From positions 1 through 64,000 of the forward strand of contig NZ_JAGRPF010000072.1 in assembly GCF_020439865.1 (NCBI RefSeq): a stretch of DNA of 64,000 nt. Reading direction: 5' to 3'. The notes under the pieces were generated by a model that saw only the letters and a program-made list of their open reading frames with translations, was not told the DNA's origin and made no database searches. Shown here one piece after another: positions 37,292 to 46,020 of the stretch; the first letter of the stretch is position 1, and every line of letters starts with the position of its first letter. The position numbers and the translations under genes were made by a program. The stretch comes from Prosthecobacter sp. (GTDB lineage Bacteria; Verrucomicrobiota; Verrucomicrobiia; Verrucomicrobiales; Verrucomicrobiaceae).

Positions 37292-38725
37292 ATGGCGCGT
37301 AACGATGAAATCACGAATCAAACTTCCCTCAATGGATCAGCCTCTCATGCGCCCGCGGAATTGTTCACGCCCGTTTCCACTGTTTGGGATCAGGTGTGCG
37401 AAGTGTTGGTAAAGCGCCTTGGTGGTGACAATTTTCAGCGCTGCTTCAGCGGCACATCGGGGCGTCTGGCTGATGACGGCCGGTTCATCATCACCGTTCC
37501 CAATCCCATTCATCAACTTTGGATCGAGAGTAATCACACCGGGGCTGTTGCTGATGCTGTGGCAGAGGTGACGGGCGAGCCATCCGTCATTGAGTTTCAT
37601 GTCGCCACGGAGTCTGCGCCGGTGTCGTTTGCGCCGCTGCCGGAATTGAAGGCAGCGCGTGTCAACGCTGCCGACCAAGCGCCGATCCGCTTTTTCAGTG
37701 AGGCGGGGTTGAACGCCAAGTTCAATTTCGACAGCTACGTCATTGGTACCAACAGCAGCTATTCCGTCGCCGTTGCTCGCGCAGTGGCCGAAAAGCCGGG
37801 CCGCATCTACAACCCGCTCTTCTTCTATGGTCCTACGGGACTCGGCAAGACGCATCTCATGCAGGCCATCGGCCAGGAAGTGCTGGCACGCAAACCACGC
37901 GCGAATGTGCGTTACGTTACCTCAGAGCAGTTCACGAATGAGTTTGTGGATGCCATCAAACGGCAAACCTTCAGCCAATTCAGGCAGAAGTATCGCAAGG
38001 TGGACGTCCTGCTCATCGATGACGTGCATTTCTTCGAAGGCAAGGACAGCACGCAGGAGGAGTTCTTTCACACCTTCAACGAGCTCTTCAACAACGCTAA
38101 GCAGATCGTTCTCGCCAGCGATCGCCCGCCGAGTGAGATCAAGAATCTCGAAAGCCGCCTCGTCTCACGCTTCGAGTGGGGGCTGGCGACACAGATTCAA
38201 GTGCCTGATTTTGAAACGCGTATCGCCATTCTGCGCCGCAAGCAGAGTGACTTTAATGTTTCGCTCGATCCGTGGATCCTCGATTACATGGCGCAGCGCA
38301 TTCGCGCCAACGTGCGTAAGTTGGAAGGCGCTCTCATGCGCGTCGCCGCGCACGTCTCTCTCGAAGGTGCTGTCACTACTGAGTCTGCACTTGCCGCGCT
38401 GCTGCATGATGTGATCGACGAAGATCACTCAAAGACGGTCACCGTTGATCGCATTCAGCGCATCATCGCCACGCATTACGATCTGCGTGTGAGCGATCTC
38501 ACCGGTCCACGTCGTCCAAAAAACATCGCTGAAGCACGCCAGGTGGCCATGTATCTCACTCGCACGCTCACCAAGTTGCCGCTCGTGCAGATCGGCGATG
38601 AATTCGGCGGACGGGATCATGGCACCGTTATTCACGCCTGCAAAGTTGTGACCAACCTCGTCAACGGTTCCAACGACTTCAAGCGCACGCTGGACTCCCT
38701 GACCGGCAAGATCCGGGAAAGCTGA
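37292..38725 (+). CDS. dnaA: Chromosomal replication initiator DnaA
   Basis: A 477-residue DnaA. Domain I (WDQVCEVLVKRLGGDNFQRCF), a linker, and the AAA+ domain (FNFDSYVIGTNSSYSVAVARAVAE, Walker A FFYGPTGLGKTHLMQAIG, Walker B VDVLLIDDVHFFEGK, sensor LASDRPPSEIKNLESRLVSRFEWGL). Domain IV carries VSDLTGPRRPKNIAEARQVAMYL and the DNA-binding signature GGRDHGTVIHACKVV, where the usual Thr-Thr is Gly-Thr. All elements for origin melting are present. The gene stands alone: dnaN, recF and gyrB are not adjacent, and a convergent gene follows. Confidence 0.97.
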   Translation: MARNDEITNQTSLNGSASHAPAELFTPVSTVWDQVCEVLVKRLGGDNFQRCFSGTSGRLADDGRFIITVPNPIHQLWIESNHTGAVADAVAEVTGEPSVIEFHVATESAPVSFAPLPELKAARVNAADQAPIRFFSEAGLNAKFNFDSYVIGTNSSYSVAVARAVAEKPGRIYNPLFFYGPTGLGKTHLMQAIGQEVLARKPRANVRYVTSEQFTNEFVDAIKRQTFSQFRQKYRKVDVLLIDDVHFFEGKDSTQEEFFHTFNELFNNAKQIVLASDRPPSEIKNLESRLVSRFEWGLATQIQVPDFETRIAILRRKQSDFNVSLDPWILDYMAQRIRANVRKLEGALMRVAAHVSLEGAVTTESALAALLHDVIDEDHSKTVTVDRIQRIIATHYDLRVSDLTGPRRPKNIAEARQVAMYLTRTLTKLPLVQIGDEFGGRDHGTVIHACKVVTNLVNGSNDFKRTLDSLTGKIRES

Positions 38726-38775
38726 ACCCCAAGCCCGCCGTCTCGAAGGGGGGGAGGTTATTTAACGGACCGCCG

Positions 38776-38804
38776 CGCTTCACTCAGCCACCCTGAGTGA
38801 AGCG
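38776..38804. terminator. 12-bp perfect hairpin between dnaA and a convergent gene
   Basis: CGCTTCACTCAG pairs with CTGAGTGAAGCG over a CCACC loop, between dnaA and the convergent 1315-residue protein gene. There is no T-run downstream on the + strand and only a weak one on the - strand. It is likely a transcript-end structure. Confidence 0.6.
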
Positions 38805-38817
38805 GGGAAAGAAACCT

Positions 38818-41800
38818 TCACTTCCCCACACTCAGCACGCCCCACATCAGCACCGCGTGGCCGGGGAAGGTGCAGACGAACTCGTAGTCGCCGGGTTTGC
38901 CGGGGGCTTTGAGTTTGATGGTCTCGCGCTGGCCGGGTTCGAGGAGCTTGGTGGCGGCGAGGATTTCTTTTTCGAAAGCGGGCGGCATGAAGGCGCGGCC
39001 TTGCTTGTCGAGCTTGTCGGGCGTCATGGTCATGGCGGCCATGCCGATTTCCATGTGCTTGCCGGGCGGGACGATGGCGAAGTTGTGCGGCATCACGTCG
39101 TCGTTTTCGAAGATGATTTCAAACTGCTTGCCAGCGGTGACCTCGATCCTCGTGGTGTCGAAGCGGAGTTGCTCGTGGACGGTGTGCACAACGAAGACGT
39201 CCACGCTGATCGATTTGAGCTCGGTGAGCACGGGCTTGCCGGCATCGCCCTGCTGCGCGGCCATTTCCTTGGCGGCAGAGATGATCTCGACATACTCGGG
39301 CTTGCTGCGGTCCTGCGGCTTGACGGTTTTGCCGTAGGCGAGAACGGAATCGGTGATGGGTTTGGCGAGCGTGCTGTCCCAATTGGCTTTCGGGAATTTC
39401 ATCAGCGCTTTGGCGGCGGCGTTGCGTTCTTTGCCGTCGATGACGTGCTGGGCAACGATTTTGAAATTCGCCGCGGCGTTGTCGGCACCCATGAGGGGCA
39501 GGGCGGTGAGGACGGCGCGGAGACGCGCGCCGGTCGTTTTGCCATCGTTGAGCAGAGCGGTGAGGTGAGGCTGGAACTTGGCGCGCAACGCGGCTTCGTT
39601 CGCGGGGATGAGGGCGATGGACTCGATGATGTCGTTGCGCTCGCCGTCGTCGGTGGTGGCCTTCCAGAGATTGTCGGGTGTCTTGTCGCCGACAATGTAA
39701 GCGGCGTAGCAGGCGCGTTTGACGGGGGCTTGTTTCGCGTCTTTGGCCAACGTCTTGATGAGCGTGCCATGGCGGGCGAGCATGCCGGGTGATTGTACGA
39801 GCAGGAGTTTGCCTAGGTCGTCGGCTGTTGAGTTCAGGCTGCCGCCGGCAGCTTCGATGCGCTTGAGCATGTTGACGAGAACGACGGGAACATCGTCGCC
39901 GGTGATCTTGGCGAGTTCTTCGAGAGCTTTGGCGCGGACATCGGCGGGAAGTTTTGGGCGTGTGAGCTTTTCTACGAGCACGGGTTCGAGATCGGGCAGG
40001 TCTTTGAGATCGGCGTCGGTGGTCTTCGCGATGAACTCCGCGAGCGCAGCGGGGTCTTTGGGCAGCACCTTGGTCTTGAGAACGGACTGCAGACCTTTGC
40101 GGCATTCGCCAAAGACGTGGTCGATGTAGTAATCCGTGGGTTGCTTGAGTGCGTCGTAGGCGATTTCGAGGGCCTTCGCCGCGTCTTCTGTTGGTTGGTA
40201 GAAACTAAGAGCACGAACAGCGTGCATGCGGACGGGCATGGCCTCGTCATTCACGGCCGCTTTGAGCAGATCGAGCGCACCGGGAACGCGATCCTTCCAG
40301 TAGCAAAGCACGCGCGTGGCGGCGGCACGGGCACGAGGCTCAGGAGAGGCCAGCACCTGCTTCAACAGATCTACATCGACGATGTCGATCCATTGATGAA
40401 CCCAAAGGGCCTCGAGGCGGTGGTGTTCGTACTCCTTGTCGTTCTTGTCGAGCTTCGCGACCCAGGCTTCGACGGCGGCTTCCACCTTGGCGGGATCGTG
40501 CTTCGCCAGTTCGATCTTCGAACGCATGCGGACGTTGTCTTCCCACACCTTGAGGTTTTCGAGGAGGTTCTCGATGCTTTCGCCGTGGATTTTGACCGGC
40601 TTGAGCAGTTCGCGGCCTTCGTAAGTGAGCTTGTAGATGCGACCGTGACCGTGGTCGCGGTTGGGATCACGCAGGTGGTGCTGCATGTGACCGATGATCG
40701 CATTCGCCCAGTCGCAGAAATAGAGCGCGCCATCCGGGCCGACGCTCACAGCGCTGGGGCGGAAGGTTGGATAAACGGCCGGGTCCGCTTTGACGAGTTC
40801 GAATTCCGTGTCGCCTTTCATGCCGGCGCCGTCAGGGGTGAGCGGCACGCGCCAGATGCCCTGGAAGCTGATGACGTTGGTGTTGAGAAAGTTGTTCTGC
40901 CAGTCGTCGGGGAAATGGCGGCTGGAGATCATGTTGTTGCCCGGGCTGGGGCGTGCGGGGCGCTTCCAGAACTCCTTGAGTTTCGCGCTGCCGCCGCCTT
41001 CGCTCGGCAGGTAGCATGATGAGGCTTCGGCGAAGGTGTTCACGTTGCCTGTGGCGTCGGTGAAATAGGCATTACCCCAGCGATCCCAGATTTTCCCGTG
41101 CGGGTTCACGGTCGCGTCGGTGGTGAAACGCTCCAGTTTGCGGCTGTTGAGATCAAAGCGGTAGATGCAGCCGTTGGTGTTGCGCACGGGGCCATAAAGC
41201 GTCTCGACCTGCGTGCGGTGGAAGACACCATCGCTCGGATACAAGGCGCCGCCGCAGTCGTAGCTCAGCGCATTGGTTTCGTGATGCGAATCCGCAGCGC
41301 AGAGGCCCATGAGCAGGATGGTGCGCTTGTCGGCTTTGCCGTCGCCATCGGTGTCCTCGAGATAGACCAGATTCGGCGACTGCATGACGATGACGCCGTC
41401 TTTGTAGAAGTTGAAGCCGGTGGGGCAGTTCAGGTTGTCGACGAATTCGGTCATCTTGTCCGCCGTGCCATCACCGTTGGTGTCTTCAAAGATGAGCAGG
41501 CTGTCGCCTTTCCTGCTCGTCGGCGTGCGCTCAGGGTAGTTCAGCCACGCGGCGACCCACAGCCGGCCCTTCGTGTCCCAGGCCATCTGCACGGGGTTCA
41601 CGAGTTCGGGAAACATTTTCTCATCCGCAAAGAGGGTGATTTTGAGGCCCTTTTCCGGTTGGATGTTCTTGAGGTATTCCTTGGCATCCGGGAAGGCCAC
41701 GAGTCCTTCGGGCGTGAACGTCATCCCGGTCATGGGCACCTTGTTGAACTCCTTGCCCTCCTTGGGATTGGGCATGTTGGTCGGCACCTTTTCGACTGGT

Positions 41801-42765
41801 GGCAGGTTGTCGTCTTTGACTTCGAGATCGCCGCCTTTGGCGATGGCCCACACGCGCTTGTCGCGATTGGCGGTCTTCACGTCGCGCTGGGCCATTTCCT
41901 CCTGCATGACTTCGTAATTCGAAATGTAGGGCTTCTCAGGATGACGCTCGTTCTGTTTGAAGCCGCCCACACCCGCCGCGTAGGCGAGTCCGGACCGACC
42001 GCCATAGACGTTGTAGCCGTCCACGGTGCGGTAGCGCTGATGCCACTCCCAGTTCTTGTCGCGAATGGCCTGGCGCAGCTTTTCGTTCACCTGTGGCGCG
42101 TTTTGGCCGGTCAGCGATTTGAAAGCACTCTCGGCGATGGCCTTTTCGCCGCTGTCGGTGACGTAGAGACCGTCGAGCGTTGAGCCTTCCGGCAGACCCT
42201 TGGCGCTGGGCTGGAACAGATCGACAAAAGTCACGCCCTTGGCTGCGGCGACTTCGTTCATCGCGGCGGCGTAGTTCTGGATGTTCGTGTTCTTCTCATC
42301 CACCGGCGGCAGGCTTGGGTTTGCGAGTTTTTGCAACGCAATGGGCGAGAACAGCACGATGCGCGGCGCCCCTTTGCCGCTGTAGTTTTGCGCCTTGGCG
42401 TCGTCGATGAACTTGGCGAGGTTCTTTTTGAACTCGTCGATGCCTTCGTAGCCCTTGAACGACTCGTTGTAGCCGTAAAAGGCGAAAATGACGTCCGCCT
42501 TGACCTTGGTGAGCCATTCGTCACGGGTGCCGAAGTTGTCGATTCGGTGCCAGGTCTGCACCTCGTCGCCGGAAAACGCCAGATTGCGGAAGGTGAGGTC
42601 CTTGTCCGCATTGGCGTGGGTGAGCATCGTCTCCAGCCAGCCTGAATACTGCGAGCGGTCCGGCAGCGCGTTGCCGAGGATCGCAATCGAGTCGCCTTTT
42701 TTCAGCTCGATTTGCGCCTGGAGCGAGACGGTAAGGGCGGCGAGGAGGAAAAAGAGGTTCTTCAT
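38818..42765 (-). CDS. Very large secreted multidomain protein: SGNH hydrolase, PVC-type dehydrogenase propeller, HEAT repeats, C-terminal cupredoxin
   Basis: A 1315-residue protein with signal peptide MKNLFFLLAALTVSLQAQ (start 42765). Residues 25-230 are an SGNH/GDSL domain (DSIAILGNALPDRSQYSGW, GYNES, VTDSGEKA). From about 390 a glucose-dehydrogenase-like propeller of the PVC membrane-bound dehydrogenase type follows, with DTNGDGTADKMTEFVDNLNCPTG, DTDGDGKADKR and SVGPDGALYFCDW. Residues 770-1170 are alpha-helical HEAT-like repeats. The C-terminus is a cupredoxin with His1227 (MPHNF), Cys1298, His1303 and Met1307 (a type 1 copper site). Most relatives I know end in a CxxCH cytochrome; none is present here. 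It probably oxidises a sugar and passes electrons to copper. Confidence 0.87.
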   Translation of the reverse strand: MKNLFFLLAALTVSLQAQIELKKGDSIAILGNALPDRSQYSGWLETMLTHANADKDLTFRNLAFSGDEVQTWHRIDNFGTRDEWLTKVKADVIFAFYGYNESFKGYEGIDEFKKNLAKFIDDAKAQNYSGKGAPRIVLFSPIALQKLANPSLPPVDEKNTNIQNYAAAMNEVAAAKGVTFVDLFQPSAKGLPEGSTLDGLYVTDSGEKAIAESAFKSLTGQNAPQVNEKLRQAIRDKNWEWHQRYRTVDGYNVYGGRSGLAYAAGVGGFKQNERHPEKPYISNYEVMQEEMAQRDVKTANRDKRVWAIAKGGDLEVKDDNLPPVEKVPTNMPNPKEGKEFNKVPMTGMTFTPEGLVAFPDAKEYLKNIQPEKGLKITLFADEKMFPELVNPVQMAWDTKGRLWVAAWLNYPERTPTSRKGDSLLIFEDTNGDGTADKMTEFVDNLNCPTGFNFYKDGVIVMQSPNLVYLEDTDGDGKADKRTILLMGLCAADSHHETNALSYDCGGALYPSDGVFHRTQVETLYGPVRNTNGCIYRFDLNSRKLERFTTDATVNPHGKIWDRWGNAYFTDATGNVNTFAEASSCYLPSEGGGSAKLKEFWKRPARPSPGNNMISSRHFPDDWQNNFLNTNVISFQGIWRVPLTPDGAGMKGDTEFELVKADPAVYPTFRPSAVSVGPDGALYFCDWANAIIGHMQHHLRDPNRDHGHGRIYKLTYEGRELLKPVKIHGESIENLLENLKVWEDNVRMRSKIELAKHDPAKVEAAVEAWVAKLDKNDKEYEHHRLEALWVHQWIDIVDVDLLKQVLASPEPRARAAATRVLCYWKDRVPGALDLLKAAVNDEAMPVRMHAVRALSFYQPTEDAAKALEIAYDALKQPTDYYIDHVFGECRKGLQSVLKTKVLPKDPAALAEFIAKTTDADLKDLPDLEPVLVEKLTRPKLPADVRAKALEELAKITGDDVPVVLVNMLKRIEAAGGSLNSTADDLGKLLLVQSPGMLARHGTLIKTLAKDAKQAPVKRACYAAYIVGDKTPDNLWKATTDDGERNDIIESIALIPANEAALRAKFQPHLTALLNDGKTTGARLRAVLTALPLMGADNAAANFKIVAQHVIDGKERNAAAKALMKFPKANWDSTLAKPITDSVLAYGKTVKPQDRSKPEYVEIISAAKEMAAQQGDAGKPVLTELKSISVDVFVVHTVHEQLRFDTTRIEVTAGKQFEIIFENDDVMPHNFAIVPPGKHMEIGMAAMTMTPDKLDKQGRAFMPPAFEKEILAATKLLEPGQRETIKLKAPGKPGDYEFVCTFPGHAVLMWGVLSVGK

Positions 42766-42898
42766 GGATTTGGGTCGGAAGGGCTGTGCAATACGGAGTG
42801 GCAGGGTCAATGTTTGCCACGGAAAGCGCAAGCCAGGCATTGGGGGAGGCTCCATCAAAAATGTTTACTCTTTTGTGTGGGCGTGATAAACACGATAA

Positions 42899-43141
42899 AT
42901 GCTCTCGAAATCCCGCCTGTTTCTCGCCGTTGCCGCCTGCGTGTTGCTCAGCAACTGCGGGCTGATCAACACGGCGTTGAGACTGGCGCCTTACGCCTTG
43001 TTCTTCGCAGATGAACAGGGTGCAGGGAGCGACAGAGACAAGCCCCTCGAACTCAGAGGGCAGCAGGTGAACGACAAAGGTGTCCATGGCACGCAGCCGA
43101 TGGAGACCGCTTCGGGGGCCAAACTGGCTCTCAAACGCTGA
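42899..43141 (+). CDS. Small lipoprotein, unknown function
   Basis: An 80-residue precursor with a clear lipobox (AVAACVLLSNC|GLI), giving a mature lipoprotein of about 60 residues. The mature part starts with an amphipathic stretch (LINTALRLAPYALFFA) and continues polar, ending basic. No family recognised. A second small lipoprotein gene follows after 48 bases, with a similar plan. The pair precedes sufS. Confidence 0.7.
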   Translation: MLSKSRLFLAVAACVLLSNCGLINTALRLAPYALFFADEQGAGSDRDKPLELRGQQVNDKGVHGTQPMETASGAKLALKR

Positions 43142-43189
43142 ACATCTTGTTGTTTACAGGTTTTTCCCCGCATGATAAAAACACCCTCA

Positions 43190-43459
43190 ATGAAATTCTT
43201 CCGACTTGCCACCCTTGTATCGCTTTCCGTCTGCCTGACCAGTTGCGGGACTCTTGGAGGACTCATGAACAGCTATCCGGTGAGGATGATGGATCAGACC
43301 GCGTCGGCGCTGCTTGGCTATCTGGCCGAGAACGAACTTCCGACAGATGGCAAGCCCGCATCCATTCAGGATCGTGCCCGCCAGGTGGAAGGTCGTGGCA
43401 TTTACGCCGGTCAAATGCCTGCTGCTGTCGCGCCTCGTCAGAGCATGGCGGCACGCTAG
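43190..43459 (+). CDS. Small lipoprotein, unknown function
   Basis: An 89-residue precursor with lipobox SVCLTSC|GTLGG; the start at 43190 gives the standard Lys-Phe-Phe-Arg n-region, while the upstream ATG at 43172 would add six residues. The mature part has a short hydrophobic segment (QTASALLGYLAENEL) and a polar tail. It ends 18 bases before sufS and may be co-transcribed with it, which would be an unusual arrangement. Confidence 0.7.
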   Translation: MKFFRLATLVSLSVCLTSCGTLGGLMNSYPVRMMDQTASALLGYLAENELPTDGKPASIQDRARQVEGRGIYAGQMPAAVAPRQSMAAR

Positions 43460-43477
43460 TTGCCGGGGTCCTAGATC

Positions 43478-44695
43478 ATGGACTGGCATCGCATCCGTTC
43501 CGATTTCCCAATTCTCGACCAGCAGGTTCAGGGGCATCCTCTGGTCTATCTGGACAGCGCTGCCACGAGCCAGAAGCCGCGCACGGTCATTCAGGCCCTG
43601 TCCCACTATTACGAGAGGGACAATTCCAATGTGCATCGGGCTCTGCACGAGTTGAGCGCCCGGGCGACAGATGCCTTTGAAGTGGCCCGGAAGAAGGCAG
43701 CTCACTTCATCGGTGCCGCCTCCGAAAATGAAATTATCTTCACGCGGGGGACGACCGAAGGGATCAACCTCGTTGCGAACACCTGGGGGACACAGAACCT
43801 CCGCCAAGGCGATGTCATTCTCGTCACTGGAATGGAGCATCACAGCAACCTCGTCCCGTGGCAGTTGCTTGCGCAGCGAACAGGCGCGGTTTTGAAGCAC
43901 ATTCCGGTGCTCGACGACGGCACGCTGGACAATGAAGCCATCGACACCCTGCTTACCGAGCAGGTGAAGCTCTTTGCTTTCGTCCACATCTCGAACTCCC
44001 TCGGCACGATCAATCCCGCTCGCGAGCTTTGCGCCAGAGCAAAGGCGGTGGGGGTTGTGACGCTGGTGGACGGTGCCCAAAGTGCCGGCCATATGCCCAT
44101 CGATGTGCAGGATCTCGGCTGCGATTTCTTCGTGCTTTCGGGCCACAAAATGTGCGGTCCCACCGGGATTGGTGTGTTGTATGGCCGCATGGCGCTCCTG
44201 GAGACCATGCCGCCCTGGCACGGAGGCGGAGAGATGATTCTCTCTGTTTCGTTCGAGACCAGCAGCTACAAGCCGCCGCCGCATCGATTTGAAGCGGGCA
44301 CCCCCAACATTGCCGGCGTCATCGGTCTCGCTGCTGCGATCGATTACCTTGAGGGAATCGGGCTCGAGAACATCCAGCGTCACGACCACAACCTCGCCAA
44401 CTACGCCGTGCAGCGCATGAGCGAGGTTCCTGGTATTCGGATTCTGGGGCCGCAATCAGGTCATCGGGGTTCTCTCGTCGCCTTCCATCTCGATTTTGCC
44501 CATCCGCATGATCTCGTCGAGTTCGCCAACAGCCATGGCATCGCCATGCGTGGTGGTCATCACTGCACGCAGCCGCTGATGAAGCGATTCAAGGTGCCCG
44601 GGACCACACGCGCGAGCTTTTACTTCTACAACACGCTTGAGGAGATCAATCGACTCGTCGAAGTACTGTTTGCCGCACGTGCCTTCTTCACCTAA
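43478..44695 (+). CDS. sufS: Cysteine desulfurase SufS
   Basis: A 405-residue group II cysteine desulfurase. The PLP lysine is in FFVLSGHKMCGPTGIGVLYG; the PLP contacts are TEGINLVANTWG, TGMEHHSNLVPWQ and DGAQSAGHMPIDVQ; the catalytic cysteine lies in RGGHHCTQPLM. It provides sulfide for Fe-S clusters. The next gene, sufU, starts inside its stop (TAATG), so the two are translationally coupled as in SufS-SufU systems, where SufU accepts the persulfide. No sufBCD genes are in the window. Confidence 0.97.
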   Translation: MDWHRIRSDFPILDQQVQGHPLVYLDSAATSQKPRTVIQALSHYYERDNSNVHRALHELSARATDAFEVARKKAAHFIGAASENEIIFTRGTTEGINLVANTWGTQNLRQGDVILVTGMEHHSNLVPWQLLAQRTGAVLKHIPVLDDGTLDNEAIDTLLTEQVKLFAFVHISNSLGTINPARELCARAKAVGVVTLVDGAQSAGHMPIDVQDLGCDFFVLSGHKMCGPTGIGVLYGRMALLETMPPWHGGGEMILSVSFETSSYKPPPHRFEAGTPNIAGVIGLAAAIDYLEGIGLENIQRHDHNLANYAVQRMSEVPGIRILGPQSGHRGSLVAFHLDFAHPHDLVEFANSHGIAMRGGHHCTQPLMKRFKVPGTTRASFYFYNTLEEINRLVEVLFAARAFFT

Positions 44696-45135
44696 TGCCC
44701 CTTTCCGACGAACTTCGTGATCTTTACCAGCAAGTGATCCTCGATCACTCCCGGAATCCGCGTAATCACGGCGAAATTCCGCCTCCGTGCCTGCACGCCC
44801 ATGGAGACAACCCTTCCTGCGGTGACGAGATCGACGTTTATCTGCGTCTGACCGAGGACGGACAGATTGAGGATTTGAAGTTCACCGGCCAGGGTTGTGC
44901 CATCAGCCAGGCGAGCGCCTCGATGATGACGCAAAAGATCAAAGGCAAGTCAAAGGCCGAGGCGGAGGCCATTCGTGAAGATTTTCGCCGCGTGGTCATG
45001 GGCGATGGCGCCCCGGCCGACGAAGATGCCCTCGGAGAACTGATCCTCCTCGAAGGGGTGCAAAAATTCCCGCAACGTGTGAAGTGTGCCATGCTGGCGT
45101 GGCGCGCCGTGGAACAGGCACTCGAAGGCAAGTAG
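44695..45135 (+). CDS. sufU: SufU-type sulfur acceptor/Fe-S assembly protein
   Basis: A 146-residue IscU/SufU-fold protein with the three conserved cysteines in PSCGDEIDVYL, FTGQGCAISQASASMM and RVKCAMLAW, and an insert between the second and third cysteines as in Zn-containing SufU. In SufU the protein accepts persulfide from SufS. The first base of its ATG is the last base of the sufS stop. mutM follows after 3 bases, so sufS, sufU and mutM form one operon. Confidence 0.95.
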   Translation: MPLSDELRDLYQQVILDHSRNPRNHGEIPPPCLHAHGDNPSCGDEIDVYLRLTEDGQIEDLKFTGQGCAISQASASMMTQKIKGKSKAEAEAIREDFRRVVMGDGAPADEDALGELILLEGVQKFPQRVKCAMLAWRAVEQALEGK

Positions 45136-45138
45136 GCC

Positions 45139-45951
45139 ATGCCCGAGTTGCCGGAGGTCGAAACCACGCTGCGCGGCGTCTCGCCGTATGTGATCGGCAA
45201 GCGCGTGCGGGAAGTGATCGTGCGGGACAAACGACTGCGTTGGCCGGTGCCGGATGCGATTCATGAGTTGGAGGGCTGCCGTATCGACTCGGGCAGTCGG
45301 AGGGCGAAATACATGCTCTTTGGCACGGAGAAGGGCACGCTCCTGATTCACCTGGGAATGTCAGGGAACCTGCGGGTGCTGTCTCCTGATGTGCCGTTCA
45401 AGAAGCACGATCATCTGGCGATCACGCTCGAAACTGGCAGGCAGCTTCGTCTGCATGATCCACGTCGTTTCGGAGCTGCTTTGTGGATTGAGGGTAATCC
45501 CTTGCTGCATCCGCTGCTCAAAGACCTTGGACCGGAACCCTTGGGGAGCGAATTCTCCGCATCTCACCTGCATGCGGCCTGCAAAGGCAAAACGGCGGCG
45601 ATCAAGCTGGTCATCATGGACGCGCATGTTGTGGTCGGCGTCGGGAACATCTATGCCAGCGAGGCGCTCTTCATGGCCGGCATCGATCCGCGCAAACCTG
45701 CCGGGAAGGTGACGAAACCGAAGCTCGAGAAACTGGTGAAGGCCATCCGTGAGGTGCTGGCTGCTTCCATCAATATGGGGGGCACCACCTTGCGTGACTT
45801 TGTGAATGAAAGCGGCGAGCCCGGCTACTTTGCACAGACCCTGCGCGTTTACGACCGCGAAGGCGAACCGTGCCGCGTCTGCGGCGCGAAGATCAAACGA
45901 ATCGTCCTCGGTCAACGTTCGACATTCTTCTGTCCGAAGTGTCAGCGTTGA
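45139..45951 (+). CDS. mutM: Formamidopyrimidine-DNA glycosylase MutM
   Basis: A 270-residue Fpg protein beginning PELPEVETTLRG with catalytic Pro2 and Glu3. HLGMSGNLRV, the DPRRFG loop, the helix-two-turn-helix VVVGVGNIYASEALFMAGI and the C-terminal zinc finger CRVC...CPKC are intact. It removes 8-oxoguanine and formamidopyrimidines and nicks abasic sites. Placement right after sufSU links oxidative-damage repair and Fe-S assembly in one transcript. Confidence 0.97.
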   Translation: MPELPEVETTLRGVSPYVIGKRVREVIVRDKRLRWPVPDAIHELEGCRIDSGSRRAKYMLFGTEKGTLLIHLGMSGNLRVLSPDVPFKKHDHLAITLETGRQLRLHDPRRFGAALWIEGNPLLHPLLKDLGPEPLGSEFSASHLHAACKGKTAAIKLVIMDAHVVVGVGNIYASEALFMAGIDPRKPAGKVTKPKLEKLVKAIREVLAASINMGGTTLRDFVNESGEPGYFAQTLRVYDREGEPCRVCGAKIKRIVLGQRSTFFCPKCQR

Positions 45952-46020
45952 TTTCGGATAGGAAAGGCTGCGATTCTTTTGGTCGTCAGCCGGGCATTTG
46001 TCATTCATCATGGTTCAGTC

